Shown one piece after another: positions 1 through 7,438 of a DNA stretch of 13,254 nt (positions are counted from its first letter, which is position 1; the number at the start of each line of letters is the position of its first letter). Made by a program: the position numbers and the translations under genes. A model generated the notes under the pieces. That model saw only the letters and a program-made list of their open reading frames with translations. It ran no database searches and was not told where the DNA came from. Source of the DNA: UBA4644 sp964541085 (GTDB lineage: Bacteria > Bacillota > Clostridia > Oscillospirales > Butyricicoccaceae); NCBI GenBank assembly GCA_964541085.1, contig CAZIPA010000044.1:1-13254 (forward strand), read 5' to 3'.

Positions 1-32
1 CTTGGCTGGAGACGGCCCGGGAAGATAAGTAA
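1..32 (+). CDS. Probable C-terminal end of an upstream gene (partial)
   Basis: The third reading frame gives a short hydrophilic tail, WLETAREDK, ending at a TAA at 30-32. It is followed ten bases later by a good intrinsic terminator on the same strand, which is what one expects just after a gene. Only nine codons are visible, so no function can be given. A second frame also stops nearby (TAA at 26-28, tail LAGDGPGR), so the frame choice is uncertain. The presence of a plus-strand gene end here is more secure than its exact frame. Confidence 0.4.
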   Translation, partial: WLETAREDK

Positions 33-41
33 CGCCTACAC

Positions 42-77
42 AAACGGCGGCAAGCGAAAGTTTGCCGCCTGTTTTTT
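42..77 (+). terminator. Rho-independent terminator
   Basis: A GC-rich stem GGCGGCAA (46-53) pairs with TTGCCGCC (62-69) around an eight-base loop, directly followed by a T-rich run (GTTTTTTC, 71-78). It sits after the probable end of the upstream gene and before the GNAT gene, so it separates two transcription units. Confidence 0.8.
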
Positions 78-157
78 CATATTCGGAAAACCAAAATTGG
101 AAAGTCAATACAGAAAACGAAGAAGGCCGAAACGGCAAAGAAAGGGAGTGTGCTGCC

Positions 158-1156
158 ATGATTCTGACCACAAAACGACTGAAGCTGCGTCCCTGGCGGG
201 AGCAGGATGCGGAGGCGCTGTATTTTTATGCCCGCGATCCGGAGGTTGGCCCGTCGGCAGGCTGGCGGCCCCATGCCAATGCCGTGGAAAGCCTTGCGCT
301 GATTCGCACGGTGCTGAATGGCCCGGCCTGCTTTGCCATCTGCGAAGCCGGATGCGATGTGCCCATTGGTGCAGCGGAGCTTCGCCTCAACGGCCACACG
401 GACATGACCCAGCGGGACGACGAATGTGAGCTGGGCTACTGGCTGGGCAAGCCCTTCTGGGGCCGCGGCTATATGCCCGAGGCTGCGGCAGCGCTGCTGG
501 ATTATGGATTTTCTCAGCTGCATATGACCACGGTCTGGTGCGGCTATTATGACGGCAACAACAAATCCCGCCGGGTGCAGCAAAAGCTGGGATTTTTGTA
601 TCATCACACCTGTGACAGTGTGCCCGTGCCCCAGATGCAGGAGGAGCGGGTGGGTCACACCAATTATATGCCCCGCAGCCGCTGGCAGATTCTGCGGCAG
701 CAGCAAACGGCGGAGTCTGTGCCCATGACAGAGGGGCTGCTGGATAGCTGGATAGCGCTGGTGGAGCAGGTGCGTGACAGCTTTCCCGGACTGGACACCC
801 CGGAAGCGCTGGAGGAGCATCGGCAAATCGTGGCCCAGCAGCTGGCAAAGGGGGAAGCCCTGTGCATTTCTGTGGAGCAGAAGGTGGCAGCGGCGTTGAT
901 TTTCTCTCGGGCGCACAATGAAATCTGTTTCCTGGCGGTGCATCCGGAGCTGCGCCAGCTGGGGTTGGGCAAAAAGCTGCTGCAAGCCGGACTGGCACAG
1001 CTGGATTCTGGCCGTGACATCACCGTGACCACTTTTCGGGAAACAGATGAAAAAGGTGCGGCAGCGCTGGCCCTCTACCGCAGCTGCGGTTTTCAGCCGG
1101 GAGCCCTTACCGAAGCCTTCGGCGCATCCTGTCAATGCTGGACGCTGAAGCCCTGA
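158..1156 (+). CDS. Two-domain GNAT N-acetyltransferase
   Basis: 332-residue cytoplasmic protein made of two GNAT (acetyl-CoA-dependent acetyltransferase) units. Residues 1-180 resemble the RimJ/RimL branch: an N-terminal LTTKRLKLRPW strand, LGYWLGKPFWGRGYMPEA (92-109), where GRGY is the acetyl-CoA pyrophosphate loop, and NKSRRVQQKLGF (135-146). Residues 190-332 form a second, more standard GNAT unit with VHPELRQLGLGKKLL (261-275) and a C-terminal ALYRSCGF (305-312). The ATG at 158 is chosen because AAGGGAG lies nine bases upstream and the protein then starts at the family's usual MILTTKRL; a longer in-frame version begins with TTG at 62 inside the terminator. It is transcribed alone and convergent with the minus-strand operon. 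I see no convincing promoter in 78-157. The acceptor substrate is unknown; RimJ-like enzymes modify protein N-termini, but many relatives act on small molecules or antibiotics. Confidence 0.88.
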   Translation: MILTTKRLKLRPWREQDAEALYFYARDPEVGPSAGWRPHANAVESLALIRTVLNGPACFAICEAGCDVPIGAAELRLNGHTDMTQRDDECELGYWLGKPFWGRGYMPEAAAALLDYGFSQLHMTTVWCGYYDGNNKSRRVQQKLGFLYHHTCDSVPVPQMQEERVGHTNYMPRSRWQILRQQQTAESVPMTEGLLDSWIALVEQVRDSFPGLDTPEALEEHRQIVAQQLAKGEALCISVEQKVAAALIFSRAHNEICFLAVHPELRQLGLGKKLLQAGLAQLDSGRDITVTTFRETDEKGAAALALYRSCGFQPGALTEAFGASCQCWTLKP

Positions 1157-1167
1157 AAATGTAAAAG

Positions 1168-1204
1168 CCGACAGCGTGAGGAAGGGTTCCTTTCCCGCTG
1201 TCGG
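1168..1204. other. Strong intergenic hairpin (inverted repeat)
   Basis: CCGACAGCG (1168-1176) is perfectly complementary to CGCTGTCGG (1196-1204), and AGGAA/TTCCT (1179-1183 and 1187-1191) extends the structure inward to a three-base loop. On the plus strand it is followed by AAATTAAAAAA and so is not a classical terminator. On the minus strand it is followed by CTTTTACATTTT, a weak U-tract, so it may back up the adjacent terminator for the minus-strand operon or protect the 3' end of the GNAT mRNA. Confidence 0.6.
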
Positions 1205-1262
1205 AAATTAAAAAATGACACCCTCCGCATTTATCCCTTGGGACGGCGGAGGGCGTTTTTTT
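1205..1262. terminator. Bidirectional intrinsic terminator between convergent genes
   Basis: CCCTCCGC (1221-1228) pairs with GCGGAGGG (1246-1253). On the plus strand the stem is followed by CG and seven T (1256-1262), terminating the GNAT transcript. On the minus strand the same stem is followed by TGTCA and six T (complement of 1210-1215), terminating the seven-gene operon after the ADP-ribosylglycohydrolase gene. Confidence 0.88.
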
Positions 1263-1290
1263 ATGCTTTTTTCGCTGGTATCGGGAACAC

Positions 1291-2139
1291 TCAGCAACCG
1301 GTGCGCTGTTGACAGAAGCGGTCAAATTCCGCTGCCAGCTGGCGAAACTCCGTGGGGAGAAAGGCATCCGCCTGCAAACGGATGGACTGCATTTCTTCAT
1401 CCGGCCCGCCGTTTTGGGCCGCATAATAGGCCCAGGCCACCGCTCCGGTGATGGCACCCGTGGTGTCGCAGTCGCCGCCCAGAGAGATCACATTGCGAAT
1501 GGCATCCTCGAAGCTGACCGACTCTAAAAATGCCTCCAGCGCCTGGGGCACCGAGCCCTGACAGCTTTCGTCGAAGCCATAGCTGTCCCGGATCTCGTCC
1601 AGCGTAAAATCCAGCCGGTAAAAATTGTCCTGCAAACAGGTGCGGATGTCGTCCTTTTTCATGCCGGAGCGTGCCAGAAAGACTGCGGCGGCCACCGCCT
1701 GCGCACCCTTGATGCCCTCCGGATGATTGTGAGAAACGGCGGCACTTACCCGGGCCAGCGCCAGCGCATCCTCCAGAGTTTTCGCCGCCAGACCGCAGGA
1801 AGAGACCCGCATGGCAGAGCCGTTGCCAAAGCTGTTGTAGGGCTGGGGATTGGCCTGCCGCAGCCACTGGGCAAATCGACTGCCATAAGCGCCGGTGGGA
1901 TAGGGGTAACGGCGTCCAAAATCCTGCATGGAGGCCACCATTGCCTGAGAAAGCCGGGCTTCCCAGTCCTTCCCGTGGGGCGCATCGGGACAAAGCATCA
2001 GCGCCTTGCCCACAGCCAGCGTCATAATGCTGTCGTCCGTATAGTCACAGCCGGGGGAAAACAGGGGAAAATCCCTGGTTTTGATGTTGTGAAACTCATA
2101 TTTCGAGCCCACAATATCGCCGATGATGGCACCGTACAT
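1291..2139 (-). CDS. ADP-ribosylglycohydrolase (DraG/ARH family)
   Basis: 282-residue cytoplasmic hydrolase of the ADP-ribosylglycohydrolase family, which removes ADP-ribose from proteins or small molecules in a magnesium-dependent reaction. The family signature is complete: N-terminal GAIIGDIVGS (3-12), the metal-binding YTDDS (33-37), GNGSAMR (105-111), SHNHPEG (136-142) and the C-terminal metal site GGDCDTTGAI (221-230). Length is normal for a stand-alone bacterial member. The ATG at 2139 is preferred over an in-frame TTG six bases upstream because AGGAGG lies eight bases before the ATG but only three before the TTG. It is the last gene of the minus-strand operon, 24 bases after the MATE gene, and is followed by the bidirectional terminator. 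No ADP-ribosyltransferase gene lies in the window, so the substrate cannot be inferred from context; nitrogenase reductase, the classical DraG target, is not encoded here either. Confidence 0.93.
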   Translation of the reverse strand: MYGAIIGDIVGSKYEFHNIKTRDFPLFSPGCDYTDDSIMTLAVGKALMLCPDAPHGKDWEARLSQAMVASMQDFGRRYPYPTGAYGSRFAQWLRQANPQPYNSFGNGSAMRVSSCGLAAKTLEDALALARVSAAVSHNHPEGIKGAQAVAAAVFLARSGMKKDDIRTCLQDNFYRLDFTLDEIRDSYGFDESCQGSVPQALEAFLESVSFEDAIRNVISLGGDCDTTGAITGAVAWAYYAAQNGGPDEEMQSIRLQADAFLPTEFRQLAAEFDRFCQQRTGC

Positions 2140-2147
2140 CTGCAAAA

Positions 2148-2153
2148 CCTCCT
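2148..2153 (-). promoter_or_regulatory. Ribosome binding site deciding the glycohydrolase start
   Basis: AGGAGG on the minus strand, spaced eight bases from the ATG at 2139. The alternative TTG at 2145 would be only three bases away, too close for efficient initiation. Confidence 0.75.
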
Positions 2154-2163
2154 GGAATGTGTT

Positions 2164-3588
2164 TTAGGCGGCCACGCCCTGATCCTTCCATGCCTCCAGC
2201 CACTTGCGGCGGCGGAAGCGGACATAGCTGATGATGCCCCGCACCACCCAGTCCAGCGCCATGCCCAGCCACACGGCAGTGAGATCCCAGGCGAAAATGT
2301 GAATCAGCACAAAGGCCAGCGGCAGCCGGATCAGCCACATTCCCACCACGGAAATGTAGAAGGGCCAACGGGTGTCGCCTGCGCCCCGCAGCACACCGGC
2401 CAGCACATTGCCCACCGCCACCAGCGGCTCGGCAAAGGCTTCAATGCGCAGCATTTTCGCACCCAGCGCAATCACGGCGGTGTCCCGGGTGAAAAAGCTG
2501 AGAATCTGCGGTGCAAACAGGAACATGGCTGTGCCCATCACCGTCATTACGCCGATGCCCATCAGGGTACACAGACCGCCCAGCCGGGCCGCCTGCTCCT
2601 TTTTGCCGCCGCCCAGATTCTGGGCCACCAGCGTGGTAGCCGCAATGGAAAAGCCGAACACCGGCATATAGCAGATGGATTCTCCGGTGTTGGCCAGCTG
2701 GTGGGCTGCCAGCGATACCGTGCCCAGCCCGGTGATGATAGCCGTGCTGAGAATCTGTCCCACGGAAATGGTGGCCCGCTCCAGCAGACTGGGAATGCCC
2801 AGAGAAACGGCCTGCTTCAGAATGGGAGCCCGGGGACGGAAGCTGTCGGAAAGGCGGATCTGGGTGGGAGATTTCCGCAGAAACAGCATCAGAAGCAGAC
2901 TTCCGCCGGAAAAAGCCGTAGCCATTGCCGTGGCCGCTGCCGCACCTGCCACGCCCCAGCCTGCGCCGGGCATGGTAAAGGAAATCCCCAGCACGGAAAT
3001 CGTGCGGGTGGGATAAATCAGCAGAAAATTGCCCACCACATTGATGAGATTGGTGGCAATGTTAAACTTCAGCGGGGTACGGGTATCGCCGGTGCAGCGG
3101 AGAATGTTGGAGCACACCACCAGCGCCGTGTTGAAGAAATAGGCTGCGCCGATGATGCGGAAATAGGCGATGGCATCGGGGATAATCGCCGGGTCGGCCT
3201 TCATCCAATAGGGCAGCCGGGGGGCGATCACCAGCTCCACCAGCAGCGTCAGGGAAATGCCGATCACCGCGATGGACAGCACCGCCTGACGGATGACATC
3301 CTTTGCCTCGTCATACCGTCCCGCGCCCAGCTGGCGGGCAACAATCACGGAAAAGCCCACACCGGCGGCGTTCATCACGCCCATCAAAAGCCAGATGGTG
3401 GAGGTGGTCACACCCACCGCAGCGGTGGCATTGGTGCCGATATAACCCACCATTGCCGTGTCTACATAGTTCACCGCCGTGTGCAGAAGCTGCTCGATCA
3501 CGGTGGGCCAGGCCAGCATCAGAATCAGCTTCCAGGCGGGAATACTGCTGTCCAGCAGATTCAGCTGGCGTTTTTCTTTTTGTGCCAT
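2164..3588 (-). CDS. MATE family efflux transporter
   Basis: 474-residue integral membrane protein of the multidrug and toxin extrusion (MATE) family, expected to have twelve membrane helices and to exchange cations for drugs or metabolites. The internal two-fold repeat of the family is plain: ARQLGAGRYDEA (84-95) matches AQNLGGGKKEQA (322-333), and LRCTGDTR (163-170) matches LRGAGDTR (400-407). NYVDTAMVG (40-48) is the conserved first-helix segment. The ends are short and basic (MAQKEKRQLN; RRRKW near the C-terminus). The start is supported by AAAGGA six bases before the ATG. It begins 17 bases after the rhomboid gene and is clearly co-transcribed. Substrate is unknown; family members export drugs, organic cations or, in some Firmicutes, damaged nucleotides or wall-related compounds. 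Confidence 0.94.
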   Translation of the reverse strand: MAQKEKRQLNLLDSSIPAWKLILMLAWPTVIEQLLHTAVNYVDTAMVGYIGTNATAAVGVTTSTIWLLMGVMNAAGVGFSVIVARQLGAGRYDEAKDVIRQAVLSIAVIGISLTLLVELVIAPRLPYWMKADPAIIPDAIAYFRIIGAAYFFNTALVVCSNILRCTGDTRTPLKFNIATNLINVVGNFLLIYPTRTISVLGISFTMPGAGWGVAGAAAATAMATAFSGGSLLLMLFLRKSPTQIRLSDSFRPRAPILKQAVSLGIPSLLERATISVGQILSTAIITGLGTVSLAAHQLANTGESICYMPVFGFSIAATTLVAQNLGGGKKEQAARLGGLCTLMGIGVMTVMGTAMFLFAPQILSFFTRDTAVIALGAKMLRIEAFAEPLVAVGNVLAGVLRGAGDTRWPFYISVVGMWLIRLPLAFVLIHIFAWDLTAVWLGMALDWVVRGIISYVRFRRRKWLEAWKDQGVAA

Positions 3589-3605
3589 AAAAAATCCTTT
3601 CCGGC

Positions 3606-4172
3606 TTATCTCCGCTTTCCGGAGCGCATGGCAAAGCCCAGCCCCGTGCCGCAGATGCCGCCGATAATATGGGTGATGTGAGAAACACGGTCAGCGGTAA
3701 ACAGTGCGTCGTAAACCTCCTGACCCAGATAGAAAACGGCCACCAGAATCAGCGTCAGCGGGATGCGCCCGCTTTTCATGCCGGAAAGGGAGGCCAGAAA
3801 AATCAACATAAACACAATGCCGGAGGCACCCAGCAGGGCAGAATCCGCCGACAGAAGACAGTGGGCCGCACCGGAAACCAGTGCCGTGACCGCCATGGCC
3901 AGCAGCAGATTGCGGCTTCCGTATTTTTCCTCCACCGCCGGGCCGAGAATCAGCAGATAGAGCACATTGCTCTGAAAATGCGACCAGCCCCCATGGCCCA
4001 GCACATGACCAAACAGCCGGACATAGGTGAGGGGATCGGCCAGACTGCTGCGATAAACGCAGAACAGCAGGGTGTTGCTGCGTCCGCCGGTGATATGGGA
4101 CAGGGCCAGCACGGCAGAGCACAGCAGCACATAGGTGAGAATCACGGGAGAATTGTATTGCAGCTTTTTCAC
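3606..4172 (-). CDS. Rhomboid family intramembrane serine protease
   Basis: 188-residue membrane protein with the rhomboid catalytic layout. HFQSN (65-69) supplies the His-x3-Asn pair that forms the oxyanion hole in GlpG, GASG (115-118) carries the nucleophile Ser117, and HIIGGICG (168-175) gives the catalytic His168 in the HxxGxxxG-type helix. The six-helix core fits the length; there is no extra cytoplasmic domain. I chose the GTG at 4172: GGGGAGG lies six bases upstream, whereas an in-frame ATG at 4214 would overlap the end of the previous gene and add an unconserved polar leader. Spacing to the upstream XpaC-like gene is 19 bases. Rhomboids cut single membrane helices near helix-breaking residues; the neighbouring XpaC-like membrane protein is a conceivable but untested substrate. 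Confidence 0.92.
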   Translation of the reverse strand: MKKLQYNSPVILTYVLLCSAVLALSHITGGRSNTLLFCVYRSSLADPLTYVRLFGHVLGHGGWSHFQSNVLYLLILGPAVEEKYGSRNLLLAMAVTALVSGAAHCLLSADSALLGASGIVFMLIFLASLSGMKSGRIPLTLILVAVFYLGQEVYDALFTADRVSHITHIIGGICGTGLGFAMRSGKRR

Positions 4173-4178
4173 ACGAAA

Positions 4179-4185
4179 CCTCCCC
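4179..4185 (-). promoter_or_regulatory. Ribosome binding site for the GTG start of the rhomboid gene
   Basis: GGGGAGG on the minus strand, followed by TTTCGT and then GTG. This strong site and spacing favour the GTG at 4172 over the ATG at 4214. Confidence 0.75.
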
Positions 4186-4191
4186 GCCGGT

Positions 4192-5514
4192 TCAGCGGCG
4201 GAGCAGCTGGTCATCCTGCCGCAGCGAGCCGAAGGGATCCAGATCGGACAGACCCTCCATGCTCATCATATTCTCCAGCACGGTGATATCCGAGGTCACA
4301 TCCATGGCTTCGCTGTCAAACAGCGCGTCCAGCTGCTTTTCAAAGCCCAGCACCAGCTTGTCCATGATGGCTTCCACATCCTTCATGGCGGCGGCAATGT
4401 TTCCGCCTTCAATGCCGGAACGCTCCATCCGGGCATAGGATTCCAGAATGCTGAAGGTTTTGGGCAGATAATGGCCCCGGAACTGGCGCAGCTGCGATTC
4501 CTTGTCCGGATGCTCCTCGGCATAGGCCAGAATCTGATGGGTGAGATATTCCAGACGATCCATCCGCTGGGAGACATATTCATCCTGAATCTCCACATTC
4601 AGATCATGAATGCGCTGTTCCTCCGGATAGATGCGGTTGCCGTTGGCATCAGTGGCAGCGGGGACAGGGGCAGGCGCGGGCGCAGGATCGGGCGCCGTCT
4701 CCCGCTGAAAGGCGCCGGGATAGGTGAGCACATGATTGGCGCCGTCGATATACATTCCCTTGAGCATCCCTTCGCTGAGCATCCAGTTCAGATCGTCACA
4801 GCAGCGCTTGTAGCTGGTGGGAATGGCCGAGACCAGATCGTCGATCCGGATGCACTTCCGTTCGCCCAGCATGGCAGCATAGGTGCGGCAGCGCATGACC
4901 CGATCGTGCTTGCGGGAGCCGAGAATGCTCATCACCGCGCCGGGGGTGCAGGTGACCAGTGCGGTAATGGAGGAAACAATGACCAGATCCTGGAAGGTGG
5001 CATCCAGCAGGGCCAGCATGACAATGGCAGAGACCAGCGCACCGCATCCCAGCAGGATATTGCCGGCCAGACGCAGGGCCTTTCCTGCCTTGGGCGACAG
5101 CTTGTAATGATCCAGCAGAGAACGGCGGGGCTGCTGCGGCTGCTGCCGGGATTGCTGTGCCTGCTGTGTCTGCCGGGGCTGCGCCTGCTGCGGCTGGGCC
5201 TGGGATTGCTGCGCCTGCGGCTGTCCGGCACGGTAGCTGTAATGATAGGTGCCGTCGGCGTTCCAGCTGCCGGTTTTGGACTGCTGAGGCGGCTGATAGG
5301 TACGCTGACCGTTCACATCCCGCCAGGTGACATTCTGGGCATTTTTGGCCCATTCACTGTCCGAGCGCCGGGTGGCACCGTTGGTACGCTGGCTGTAATC
5401 CTGCCACAGACGAATGCCCAGCAGAATCGCGCCGGGCCAGAAGCTGAAGCAAAAGCCCACCACGATCATCCATACGGGGATTTTTCCCTCGCCGTGATTC
5501 TGATTCGTTGCCAT
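4192..5514 (-). CDS. XpaC-like membrane protein (5-bromo-4-chloroindolyl phosphate hydrolysis family)
   Basis: 440-residue membrane-anchored protein. In order: one hydrophobic helix (about 12-34); a polar segment with WxxxNGxxxY-like motifs (WRDVNGQRTY 64-73, WNADGTYHY 84-92); a Gln/Pro/Ala-rich linker (about 98-129); two hydrophobic helices (about 146-170 and 176-198); a small winged-helix-like module (about 205-265, with CIRIDDLVSAI and CDDLNWMLSEGM); a Pro-Ala linker DPAPAPAPVPAA (276-287); and a helical C-terminal domain with HYLPKTFSILESYARME (348-364), the hallmark of the XpaC family (PF10112). The family name reflects an old genetic observation, not a known enzyme activity; members often occur with TelA (toxic-anion resistance), absent here. 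AAGGAGGG lies six bases before the ATG. It lies between the GNAT and rhomboid genes. Function unknown; an envelope-stress or membrane scaffold role is only a guess. Confidence 0.82.
   Translation of the reverse strand: MATNQNHGEGKIPVWMIVVGFCFSFWPGAILLGIRLWQDYSQRTNGATRRSDSEWAKNAQNVTWRDVNGQRTYQPPQQSKTGSWNADGTYHYSYRAGQPQAQQSQAQPQQAQPRQTQQAQQSRQQPQQPRRSLLDHYKLSPKAGKALRLAGNILLGCGALVSAIVMLALLDATFQDLVIVSSITALVTCTPGAVMSILGSRKHDRVMRCRTYAAMLGERKCIRIDDLVSAIPTSYKRCCDDLNWMLSEGMLKGMYIDGANHVLTYPGAFQRETAPDPAPAPAPVPAATDANGNRIYPEEQRIHDLNVEIQDEYVSQRMDRLEYLTHQILAYAEEHPDKESQLRQFRGHYLPKTFSILESYARMERSGIEGGNIAAAMKDVEAIMDKLVLGFEKQLDALFDSEAMDVTSDITVLENMMSMEGLSDLDPFGSLRQDDQLLRR
5118..5226. repeat. Low-complexity Gln-codon tract
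   Basis: A run of imperfect CTG/CAG-rich triplets (read on the plus strand as CTGC-rich DNA) encoding the Gln/Ala/Pro linker of the XpaC-like protein, about residues 98-131. The units are irregular in length and sequence, so this is coding low complexity prone to slippage, not a CRISPR array or structured repeat. Confidence 0.65.
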
Positions 5515-5559
5515 GATTTTCCCTCCTTATGCAAAATGAAACAGGCGGTGAGAAAGCGA

Positions 5560-6051
5560 TTATTCCGCTGCCTCCAGCGCCATGGGGATCACCGTAAGGC
5601 CGTCCTCCTGATGCTCCGCAGCCGTGGCACGAAAGCCCTGCCGCAAAAAGAAGCCCCGGGAATAGGGTGTTGCGTTGACGGTGATCCGGTGAATGGTGGG
5701 ATCAATGCTGCGGCAGTCAATGAAGGCGTGCTTCAGCAGATTGGAGCCCACGCCCTGCCGGTGATATTCGCCGTCCACATACAGCAGCTGGATATGATCC
5801 AGCCCCCGCATGGCGCAGACACCCACCAGATAATCGCCATCCCAGGCACCCCAGAAACGGATATCGCCGTCTCCGGCCCGCTGGAGCATATATTCATAGT
5901 CGATGCGGGCCCAGAACTCGTCCAGCGCCTCCTGAGAAAGCTCCTCCGATTCAAAGGTGGAAAATACATCCCACACCAGCGCCAGCGCTTCCTCCAGCTC
6001 ACAGCCGGGCAGCGGGCCGATGGTCTTCTGATCCTGTTTCTTTTCTTCCAT
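5560..6051 (-). CDS. GNAT family N-acetyltransferase
   Basis: 163-residue single-domain acetyl-CoA-dependent acetyltransferase. The central strand and acetyl-CoA loop are clear in IQLLYVDGEYHRQGVGSNLL (87-106), where HRQGVGS is the pyrophosphate-binding turn, and the C-terminal signature is YSRGFFLRQGFRA (130-142). The N-terminal part (about 18-60) is acidic and helical, as in small GNATs that act on diverse acceptors. The ATG at 6051 is selected because AGGAGG lies seven bases upstream; a longer in-frame version from 6162 would run back into the dsdA coding region. It sits 29 bases after dsdA and 45 bases before the XpaC-like gene. No acceptor can be inferred from sequence or neighbours. Confidence 0.9.
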   Translation of the reverse strand: MEEKKQDQKTIGPLPGCELEEALALVWDVFSTFESEELSQEALDEFWARIDYEYMLQRAGDGDIRFWGAWDGDYLVGVCAMRGLDHIQLLYVDGEYHRQGVGSNLLKHAFIDCRSIDPTIHRITVNATPYSRGFFLRQGFRATAAEHQEDGLTVIPMALEAAE

Positions 6052-6080
6052 AAAAGCACCTCCTGATGCTGTGCGATTGC

Positions 6081-7415
6081 TTAAAGATACATTTTCTGAT
6101 AGGCCTGACGGATATCCTCCGGCACCAGCGCACCGCCGGTAGCCCAGGCGATATGGCAGCATTGACGCAGCTTTTCCGTCAGCTGATGGGCTTGCAGATA
6201 GCCCTTGCCCTCGGGGGTGGACAGCAGTGCGGTGACACCCTGAAAGGCCGCGCAGGCACTGGGCTCCAGAAAGATGTTTTCCGTGGCCAGCAGCTCCCGC
6301 ATATAGGGATAAAGCTCCCGATCCTGCACCGTGACCTCGCCGGACAGCAGCGGCTCCATCACCTTGCCAACGAAACCGGAGGGACGGCCTACCGCCAGTC
6401 CGTCGGCCTCCGTCAGTCCGGTCAGACCCAGATCCTGCACGGAAACGGCATTGTGCAGACCGGTGGCCATGCCCGCCAGCATACAGGGGGCCTGTACAGG
6501 CTCGGCAAAGAAGCAGTGGACCGCATCGCCGAACACCTGCTTCAGACCAAAGGCCACGCCGCCGGGCGCACCGCCCACGCCGCAGGGAATGGTCACCAGC
6601 AGCGGATGGTCCGCGTCCACAGTAACGGACTGGGCCTCCAGCTGCTTTTGCAGCCGCAGCGCCGCCACCGCATAGCCCAAAAACAGATTGCGGGAGTTTT
6701 CGTCGTCCACAAAATAGCTCATGGGATCCGCATCGGACAGGGCACGGCCCTGCTTGACCGCTTCACCGTAATCGGAGGCATATTCCACCACCTGCACGCC
6801 GTGGGAGCGCAGCAGATCCTTCTTCCACTGCTTGGCATCCACGCTCATGTGGACGATCACCCGATAGCCGATGTGGGCCGAGGTGATGCCGATGCTCATG
6901 CCCAGATTGCCGGTGGAGCCCACCTGCACGGTATAGCGGGAGAAAAATTCCCGGTTTTCCGGCGAAGCAAGCCTGGCATAATCGTCCGTCAGCTTCAGCA
7001 GACCGTGCTCCAGAGCCAGCTCCTCCGTGTGCTTCAGCACCTCATAAATGCCGCCCCGGGCCTTGACCGAGCCGGCAATGGCCAGATGGCTGTCCTGCTT
7101 CAGCAGCAATTTGCCGGGGATTTCCAGCTGAAACCGCTGCTCCAGCTGCCGCTGCATTTTGGGAATGGGCGTCAGGGGAGATTCAATCACGCCGCCCTGG
7201 GGCGCGGTTTCGGGAAAGCACACCTGAATGAAGGGGGCAAACCGGGCCAGCCGGGCCTCCGCGTCCAGAATATCCGCCATGGAAAGCTCCAGCTCCGGCA
7301 GAGCCTCTGCCGCCGGGCGCAGCCTGGGATTGATCCAGCAGACATCCTCCGCTGCCGCCACACGGGGCAAAACGGGATCCAGCCCCAGCAGGGCTTCACG
7401 GGTATATTGCATCAT
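6081..7415 (-). CDS. dsdA: D-serine ammonia-lyase (D-serine dehydratase)
   Basis: 444-residue cytoplasmic PLP enzyme that converts D-serine to pyruvate and ammonia, removing a compound that interferes with wall and coenzyme A synthesis. Length matches E. coli DsdA (442). The Schiff-base lysine is Lys118 in AGSVKARGG (114-122), the same number as in E. coli. The substrate/cofactor loop VGSTGNLGMS (165-174) and the glycine-rich PLP-phosphate loop PCGVGGAPGG (277-286) are both intact, and the C-terminus carries HIAWATGGALVP (421-432). The start is the first of two adjacent ATGs at 7415, eight bases after AAGGAGG; a longer in-frame extension to 7550 overlaps the previous gene. It lies 49 bases after the ParB-like gene, with a small hairpin in that gap. 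No DsdC-type regulator or DsdX-type permease is in the window, so it may serve internal detoxification or amino-acid fermentation. Confidence 0.95.
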   Translation of the reverse strand: MMQYTREALLGLDPVLPRVAAAEDVCWINPRLRPAAEALPELELSMADILDAEARLARFAPFIQVCFPETAPQGGVIESPLTPIPKMQRQLEQRFQLEIPGKLLLKQDSHLAIAGSVKARGGIYEVLKHTEELALEHGLLKLTDDYARLASPENREFFSRYTVQVGSTGNLGMSIGITSAHIGYRVIVHMSVDAKQWKKDLLRSHGVQVVEYASDYGEAVKQGRALSDADPMSYFVDDENSRNLFLGYAVAALRLQKQLEAQSVTVDADHPLLVTIPCGVGGAPGGVAFGLKQVFGDAVHCFFAEPVQAPCMLAGMATGLHNAVSVQDLGLTGLTEADGLAVGRPSGFVGKVMEPLLSGEVTVQDRELYPYMRELLATENIFLEPSACAAFQGVTALLSTPEGKGYLQAHQLTEKLRQCCHIAWATGGALVPEDIRQAYQKMYL

Positions 7416-7438
7416 AAGAAAATCCTCCTTCAATGGGT

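Noticed and set aside
62..157. N-terminal extension of the two-domain GNAT from a TTG at 62
   Set aside because: The TTG lies in the terminator stem, the extra residues are not GNAT-like, and the ATG at 158 has a proper ribosome site.
1291..2139. ADP-ribosylation-based toxin-antitoxin (DarTG-like) system
   Set aside because: The protein is a DraG-type glycohydrolase, not a macrodomain DarG, and no ADP-ribosyltransferase toxin is encoded nearby.
1723..3681. Long plus-strand open frame (652 codons) opposite the glycohydrolase and MATE genes
   Set aside because: It is antisense to two clear family members, is rich in His/Gln/Gly with no recognisable domain, spans the gene boundary, and has no ribosome site. 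It is a GC-rich codon-use shadow.
4173..4214. Upstream ATG at 4214 for the rhomboid gene
   Set aside because: It overlaps the end of the XpaC-like gene, adds a polar leader, and lacks the strong GGGGAGG site that precedes the GTG at 4172.
5118..5226. Possible CRISPR-like or tandem repeat array
   Set aside because: Units are irregular and in frame with a Gln/Ala/Pro linker; there are no constant repeats with unique spacers.
4135..6066. Long plus-strand open frame (643 codons) opposite the XpaC-like and GNAT genes
   Set aside because: Same pattern: low-complexity composition, no domain, crosses intergenic gaps with strong minus-strand ribosome sites. Part of it is a Leu-rich artefact of the Gln-codon tract.
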